From the NCBI RefSeq assembly GCF_000178855.1, contig NZ_ADVG01000001.1, positions 1,736,001 to 1,800,000 on the forward strand: DNA of 64,000 nucleotides, written 5' to 3'. This DNA comes from Ktedonobacter racemifer DSM 44963 (lineage in GTDB: Bacteria; Chloroflexota; Ktedonobacteria; Ktedonobacterales; Ktedonobacteraceae). The notes below the pieces were generated by a model that was not told where the DNA came from, made no database searches, and saw only the letters and a program-made list of their open reading frames with translations. Shown here in pieces: positions 60,164 through 64,000 of the stretch (position 1 is the first letter of the stretch; each line of letters starts with the position of its first letter). The position numbers and the translations under genes were made by a program.

Positions 60164-60628
60164 ATGCTTAGCACCAGTACCAGGGCGCCAGAGAAAAGGG
60201 CAGCGCAAAAGATCAGTAAAGAAAAATATATAGACACAGCCATTATTGCCTGTGTGCTCCTTGAAACTATTATTGTGACGCTGGCGCTTATTCCGGCGCA
60301 GTTATGGACACGCCTGCTCCCCCAATCGAGTGGGGCGGCACTCAATGGTCCATTTCCTGCCTCCATCGCGCCTCTGATTACAGCCCTCCTGTATCTCCTT
60401 CCCGCGATCATTGGTTTTCTCTGCCGCAACTGGCAAAAGGCCTTGCTTTTCGCGACCCTGCCCGCCTGGATCGGCCTGGGGCTTTTTCTGATTGCCGCGA
60501 CCTCAAAAGTAGGAATCTTCTATCTTGTCTCAACCGACCATGTAACTGAGAATGTCAGCGTGCTGGAACTCTTTGCGGCACTGGGAAGTATGGGCTGGTT
60601 AGCAAGACAAATCTTTAAATTGAGATAA
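60164..60628 (+). CDS. small four-helix membrane protein, unknown function
   Basis: 154 residues with four hydrophobic segments (AIIACVLLETIIVTLALIPA, IAPLITALLYLLPAIIGFLC, ALLFATLPAWIGLGLFLIAA, VLELFAALGSMGWLA) and a basic N-terminus. AAAGGGA precedes the ATG. It starts after palindromic element E and ends 8 bp before the flippase gene, suggesting an operon. I recognise no family. Confidence 0.7.
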   Translation: MLSTSTRAPEKRAAQKISKEKYIDTAIIACVLLETIIVTLALIPAQLWTRLLPQSSGAALNGPFPASIAPLITALLYLLPAIIGFLCRNWQKALLFATLPAWIGLGLFLIAATSKVGIFYLVSTDHVTENVSVLELFAALGSMGWLARQIFKLR

Positions 60629-60636
60629 AATAGATC

Positions 60637-62466
60637 ATGCACAAGACGACGTTCAAACGTTTACGACTCATACGTCTAAACGCCTTATCGCAGCATGAGC
60701 TATTGGCATCAATGGAAGAAAAAAACTACATAGCAACACACTCTGAACAGGAAGCGAAAAAGGAATTTCATCAGCGGGAGGAACAAGCAGAACTTCAGAT
60801 AGATCAGGCGCCCATACATGAGCAGCCATTGGCATCCGTCCACCAGGCGCAAACTGAGGCAGAGGCCAGGGGCTTGCTACAACGCACACCCAATAGTTAT
60901 CTCTTAAACCAGGCTTATGGCTTATGGGTCTATATTTCGTGGTTCCTCTTGACTATTATTTTGACGAGTAAACTTCCCAAAGAGCAGTATGGTATTTATG
61001 CGGATGTTACCACGGCCTATAACACGATTTTGTATATAGTGGCTTTTGGCTTTGAGGATGCGACCTATACCTATATCCCTCGCGTCTTTGCTGAGCATGG
61101 ACGTGCTTCGGCTGGCTGGCTTATTCGCAGTCTTGTGGGTCTGCGTATCCTGGTGCTGGTTGTGGTGAGCGCGCTCTTGCTCTACAGCCTGCCCGTTCTG
61201 GCAGCGTTCATCGATCAATTGCACATTCCAGGCAGCCAGGGGACAGTCACGGCCCTGCGCGACCCCTATTTGCGCACCAACCTGGCTCCTTTGACCATCT
61301 ATATTTTTGGTAGCAGCGTCGCCAGCCTGTTAACGGCGCTCTGTACTGGCCTGATGCGCATGCGTATTGTCTTTATCCTTGGCAGCCTGGTCCAGGTCGC
61401 ACTGCTGATTTTTGGCTATATCCTGCTCCAACTAGGCTGGGGAGTCAATGGCGTGTTATGGATGCTGGGCATCGTCTCGCTGCTCCAGATGGTAGGCTAT
61501 CTTATCTGGTTGACGCCCTTCCTCTTCCAGCGAGGCGCTACTGACAGCATTAAAAGCATTTATAAACAACCGCTGCGCCCCCTGTTCACCCTTGGGATGA
61601 ATGCCTGGCTGACTAACCTGGTTTCGGGCGCGCTTCTCAAGCAGGTCTCCATCAATCTGCTGAAAATTTTCGCGGTTGGGTTAATCGAAATTGGCTACTT
61701 TAACCTGGCCTTCCAGCTTGCGGATGCCGCAAACCTCTTGCTGGTGGCCGGTTTTGGTGGTGTCGCAGGCTCAGCCCTGGCGGCGGCCTTCATCGGCAAG
61801 AACCACGAACGCCTCTCCCTCTCCTGGCAGGCCTTGATTAAAATTGAGACTCTCCTGGCCGCTCCAGGACTCATCTTCTGTCTCTTTAGCGCCAATAACC
61901 TGGCCACCGCGCTCTACTCCCATCGCTATAGTGATGTGGGGCTGCTCCTCGGCATCTTTGTCTTCTTCAACCTGCTCATGCGTGTCCTGGGCACGTATAT
62001 TCACCAGCCCACACTCTACGTCGTCGGAAAGGCCCCCCTGGCCGTTCTCAGCCAGTGGATAGGGCTAGGCATCGTCATTGTGGTGGGCACGGTTCTTATC
62101 GGACTCCTGCATATGGGAGCCGCTGGCGCGCTGATCGCCGATGGCGTGGGACGCCTCGCCACAGGTCTATTGATGCTCTTCTTTCTGCGCAAAGAACTGC
62201 CACGCAAGTATCCCCTGGCCTTCACGCTACGCTTCCTGGCCTCGCTGGTCCTGGCTGCCATTCCCAGCACGCTCTGGCTCACCCTCTTCTGGCAGCCCGG
62301 TAACCGCCTGGTCCTGCTCGGCTCGCTGGGAATCTCGGGTGTGCTCTTCCTCGCCTGCTGTATCGGTATCCTACGGCTCCTCAAGCCGCTCAATCAGCAA
62401 GACATCACGCTCCTCAAGAGCATCAAGCCGGGACTGGTCAAATACCTACGCCATTTTGCGCGCTAA
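60637..62466 (+). CDS. polysaccharide flippase (Wzx/MviN/MATE-like superfamily)
   Basis: 609 residues with a charged N-terminal tail of about 85 residues and then about 14 membrane helices. YGLWVYISWFLLTIILTSKL followed by PKEQYGIYADVTTAYNTIL matches the start of O-antigen/oligosaccharide flippases; GVIEIG-type text appears as AVGLIEIGYFNLAFQLADAA. It would move lipid-linked saccharide across the membrane. No glycosyltransferases are adjacent, so its pathway cannot be named. A bidirectional terminator follows. Confidence 0.82.
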   Translation: MHKTTFKRLRLIRLNALSQHELLASMEEKNYIATHSEQEAKKEFHQREEQAELQIDQAPIHEQPLASVHQAQTEAEARGLLQRTPNSYLLNQAYGLWVYISWFLLTIILTSKLPKEQYGIYADVTTAYNTILYIVAFGFEDATYTYIPRVFAEHGRASAGWLIRSLVGLRILVLVVVSALLLYSLPVLAAFIDQLHIPGSQGTVTALRDPYLRTNLAPLTIYIFGSSVASLLTALCTGLMRMRIVFILGSLVQVALLIFGYILLQLGWGVNGVLWMLGIVSLLQMVGYLIWLTPFLFQRGATDSIKSIYKQPLRPLFTLGMNAWLTNLVSGALLKQVSINLLKIFAVGLIEIGYFNLAFQLADAANLLLVAGFGGVAGSALAAAFIGKNHERLSLSWQALIKIETLLAAPGLIFCLFSANNLATALYSHRYSDVGLLLGIFVFFNLLMRVLGTYIHQPTLYVVGKAPLAVLSQWIGLGIVIVVGTVLIGLLHMGAAGALIADGVGRLATGLLMLFFLRKELPRKYPLAFTLRFLASLVLAAIPSTLWLTLFWQPGNRLVLLGSLGISGVLFLACCIGILRLLKPLNQQDITLLKSIKPGLVKYLRHFAR

Positions 62467-62477
62467 ATGATATATAT

Positions 62478-62523
62478 AAACGAGAGACCCTCAGAGTATT
62501 TCTTCTCTGAGGGTCTCTCGTTT
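62478..62523. terminator. bidirectional intrinsic terminator
   Basis: Perfect 19-bp arms 62478-62496 and 62505-62523 with an 8-nt loop; AAA and TTT ends make it work in both directions. It lies between the convergent flippase and serine recombinase genes. Confidence 0.85.
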
Positions 62524-62530
62524 GAGGTCT

Positions 62531-63631
62531 TCAACGAGATATTAATTTAGCGTGATTAAACTGTCTAAACACCTCTGCTGAGATACCATTTGCCTGCACA
62601 ATTTCCCAATCAGCCAGACAAATGTCGTGAGGTATCTGCCCTTTCAAGTCAGATAGACCACTAGCAAGACCATTAGCGTGTCTTGGGTTTTCTTTTCCCT
62701 GATTGTCATAGTATCCATACATTGCACGGCGACTTCTTAGAGGCAATAGTTCCGCTAGCTTTTCCCAGTTTGCTGTAGGGTAATGCTCTTCCAAAATGGC
62801 AACCTCCTCATCTTGCCATTTCATCCAGGCTGAAGAACCTTTGAAGAATATCTCTTCGTAGGCTTCCCACGTTGGGTCTTTCCATTCAACCCTGACAGTA
62901 CAGAAACTAGGAGAAATCCTGTTCAAAATGACGGATTCGATAAACAGGTAAACAAGCCGGGAATGTTCTTTGGGGGAAATGACTTTGTCCAGGTCAGCGC
63001 CTGATCGGCGCATCAGTTTTCTATATGTTTGCCGCTCATTGTCTTCCTGGACTATTTGCTCAGTTACCACCTTCCGTTCTTCAAGCCGTCTCAATTCCTC
63101 TTTGGCTGCTCTATATCTCTCATTTGCAGCCTGAGCTAAATCTGGATCAGTTAATTTCCCTGATTCAACCTGCGCTTTAATCCTCACCATATTCGCCTTT
63201 GTAGCCTCTATATCTCGCTCAATATCCTTGATGACTTCACGTATCTCACTCGCCTGATTCACTTGCTCCAGGGCTTTTCTTTGGCTTTCAAGCCGTTTCA
63301 ATTCTTCTTTGACTGCTTCGTAGCTCTCGTTAGCGGCCAGAACCAAATCAGGATCAGTTAATTTCCCCGATACAACTTGTACCTTAATCCTTCCCATATT
63401 GGCCTTTGCGGTCTCTATATCCTGCTCAACCAGCCTCAATTCTTCTCTGGCTTTCTCAAAAGTCTCAGGCTTACTCTTTATAAAGCCTTGATGGGCTTTT
63501 TCAGCCTCCGGACTGCGCAGATGTTCCCGTAACATCTCCAAAACAATCATGTCTAAACCAGCAGCGTCTACAGTGCCGTGAGAATGCGTCCACTCTTTAC
63601 CTTCTGTCTCATAACAGAAGCTATAGTCAGT
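62531..63631 (-). pseudogene. large serine recombinase C-terminal part, interrupted by the TnpB element
   Basis: The frame is open from the TnpB element border (about 63631) to the stop at 62531. It starts with a zinc-ribbon-like tail (CYETEGKEWTHSHGTVDAAG) and then LDMIVLEMLREHL, as in large serine recombinases. A long coiled coil made of two similar copies (KANMGRIKVQVVSGKLTDPD and KANMVRIKAQVESGKLTDPD) follows. Next are SPKEHSRLVYLFIESVILNRI and a Myb/SANT-like end (WQDEEVAILEEHYPTANWEKL). The catalytic Ser domain is absent on this side and should lie beyond the TnpB element. As it stands the gene is disrupted. Confidence 0.72.
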
Positions 63632-63780
63632 ACCCTACGGCTAAAGCCGAGGGCTTGGAGTTGTGTCTGAACTCCACCGCAACTCAGCATACCTTTTCAG
63701 GCGTGCTGCTTTGGCTTCATCGTCCGACACATCAGGGCGTACTGACAAGAGGCCCGTTCCTCTCCAGTCTTGCCGGATAA
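63613..63780 (-). ncRNA. TnpB reRNA (omega-RNA) region with guide
   Basis: The end hairpin CCCTCGGC-TTTA-GCCGTAGGG (63633-63653, minus strand) spans the TnpB stop codon, the usual layout of TnpB right ends. The RNA would cover the 3' end of the tnpB gene and continue into flanking DNA; the guide would be the bases after the hairpin, TACTGACTATAGCTTCTG (about 63615-63632, minus strand). The 5' limit is a family-based estimate. Confidence 0.7.
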
Positions 63781-64000
63781 GAAGCGTTCGCATCGCAATA
63801 TTCCTCGCGCCAACCAGATCGGCATGGAGCGTGTACTGACAATTCTGACAGACAAAGAGCAAGCCCTTGTGAGGGCGATTCTCTTTGCAGGTGTGCCCAC
63901 ATTTGGGGCAAGACTGCGAGGTATAGTTGGCATCGACCTTGATTGCCATACTTTGATGCAAGAGCGCTTTATAAGCGATCATACTGTGCAACTCACCAAA
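63641..64000 (-). CDS. tnpB: TnpB RNA-guided nuclease, C-terminal part (runs off the window)
   Basis: The frame stays open to the window edge, so the N-terminal three quarters are missing. The visible end contains KVDANYTSQSCPKCGHTCKE, CQNCQYTLHADLVGARNIA: the zinc finger with two CxxC pairs and the RuvC-III Asp in HADLVGARNI. It ends SPRL just before a TAG located in the terminal hairpin. TnpB cuts double-stranded DNA next to a TAM under reRNA guidance. This copy interrupts a large serine recombinase gene. Confidence 0.88.
   Translation of the reverse strand, partial: FGELHSMIAYKALLHQSMAIKVDANYTSQSCPKCGHTCKENRPHKGLLFVCQNCQYTLHADLVGARNIAMRTLLIRQDWRGTGLLSVRPDVSDDEAKAARLKRYAELRWSSDTTPSPRL

Overview
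The window looks like chromosomal DNA of a large-genome, soil-type bacterium of the Chloroflexota, most likely class Ktedonobacteria. This is inferred from gene content: many PAS/histidine-kinase proteins, a kinase with a beta-propeller-like C-terminus, a giant NACHT-HEAT protein, a SWIM/DUF5691/MoxR/DUF5682/VWA cluster, and IscB and TnpB elements of the kind abundant in Ktedonobacter. No rRNA, tRNA or CRISPR array was found.

Layout. 0-9.7 kb: a scarred region (truncated endonuclease III-like gene joined to a DUF5946 gene, 24-bp tandem repeats), a FUSC transporter, a mandelate-racemase-type enzyme, a DJ-1/PfpI protein, a regulator remnant, and a sulfite unit (DUF1634-TauE/SafE fusion plus a molybdenum sulfite oxidase-family enzyme). 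9.8-14 kb: ArsR-type metal sensor divergent from a NiCoT Ni/Co transporter, then a minus-strand cobalt-type nitrile hydratase/thiocyanate hydrolase operon with a split beta subunit. 14.5-20.6 kb: frameshifted PAS/GAF histidine kinase, glutaredoxin-thioredoxin reductase fusion, kinase and Tn3 debris, an intact endonuclease III-like gene between 49-bp direct repeats, and a truncated phosphotransferase. 20.8-29.1 kb: MFS exporter, TenA/PqqC-like protein, two proline-rich membrane proteins, xylulokinase, and a fluoride riboswitch upstream of two crcB genes, then Hsp20. 29.3-38.1 kb: five-gene SWIM, DUF5691, MoxR ATPase (split by a LAGLIDADG intein in its P-loop), DUF5682, VWA operon. 38.4-40 kb: solo IscB element with its omega-RNA region. 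40.5-52.6 kb: ABC-F protein, a three-gene PAS/kinase/receiver-kinase operon, an H-NOX-type protein facing a membrane histidine kinase, a stress flavoprotein, and a Ser/Thr kinase. 52.7-62.5 kb: NACHT-HEAT protein, GH3 enzyme, small membrane protein, polysaccharide flippase. 62.5-64 kb: a large serine recombinase gene cut by a TnpB element that runs off the window.

Functional links: cobalt import and sensing (ArsR, NiCoT) sit beside a cobalt-type hydratase; sulfite export sits beside sulfite oxidation; fluoride sensing sits directly upstream of fluoride channels. Two RNA-guided nuclease systems (IscB and TnpB) occur 24 kb apart, each with its presumptive guide-encoding flank visible.

The most unusual non-coding signal is a family of intergenic elements. 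Each has a conserved GCGCC-loop-GGCGC mini-hairpin beside a perfect 22-33 bp palindrome whose arms differ at each site (14.3, 20.7, 25.8, 27.5 and 60.0 kb). Further long palindromes without the motif lie in other gaps.
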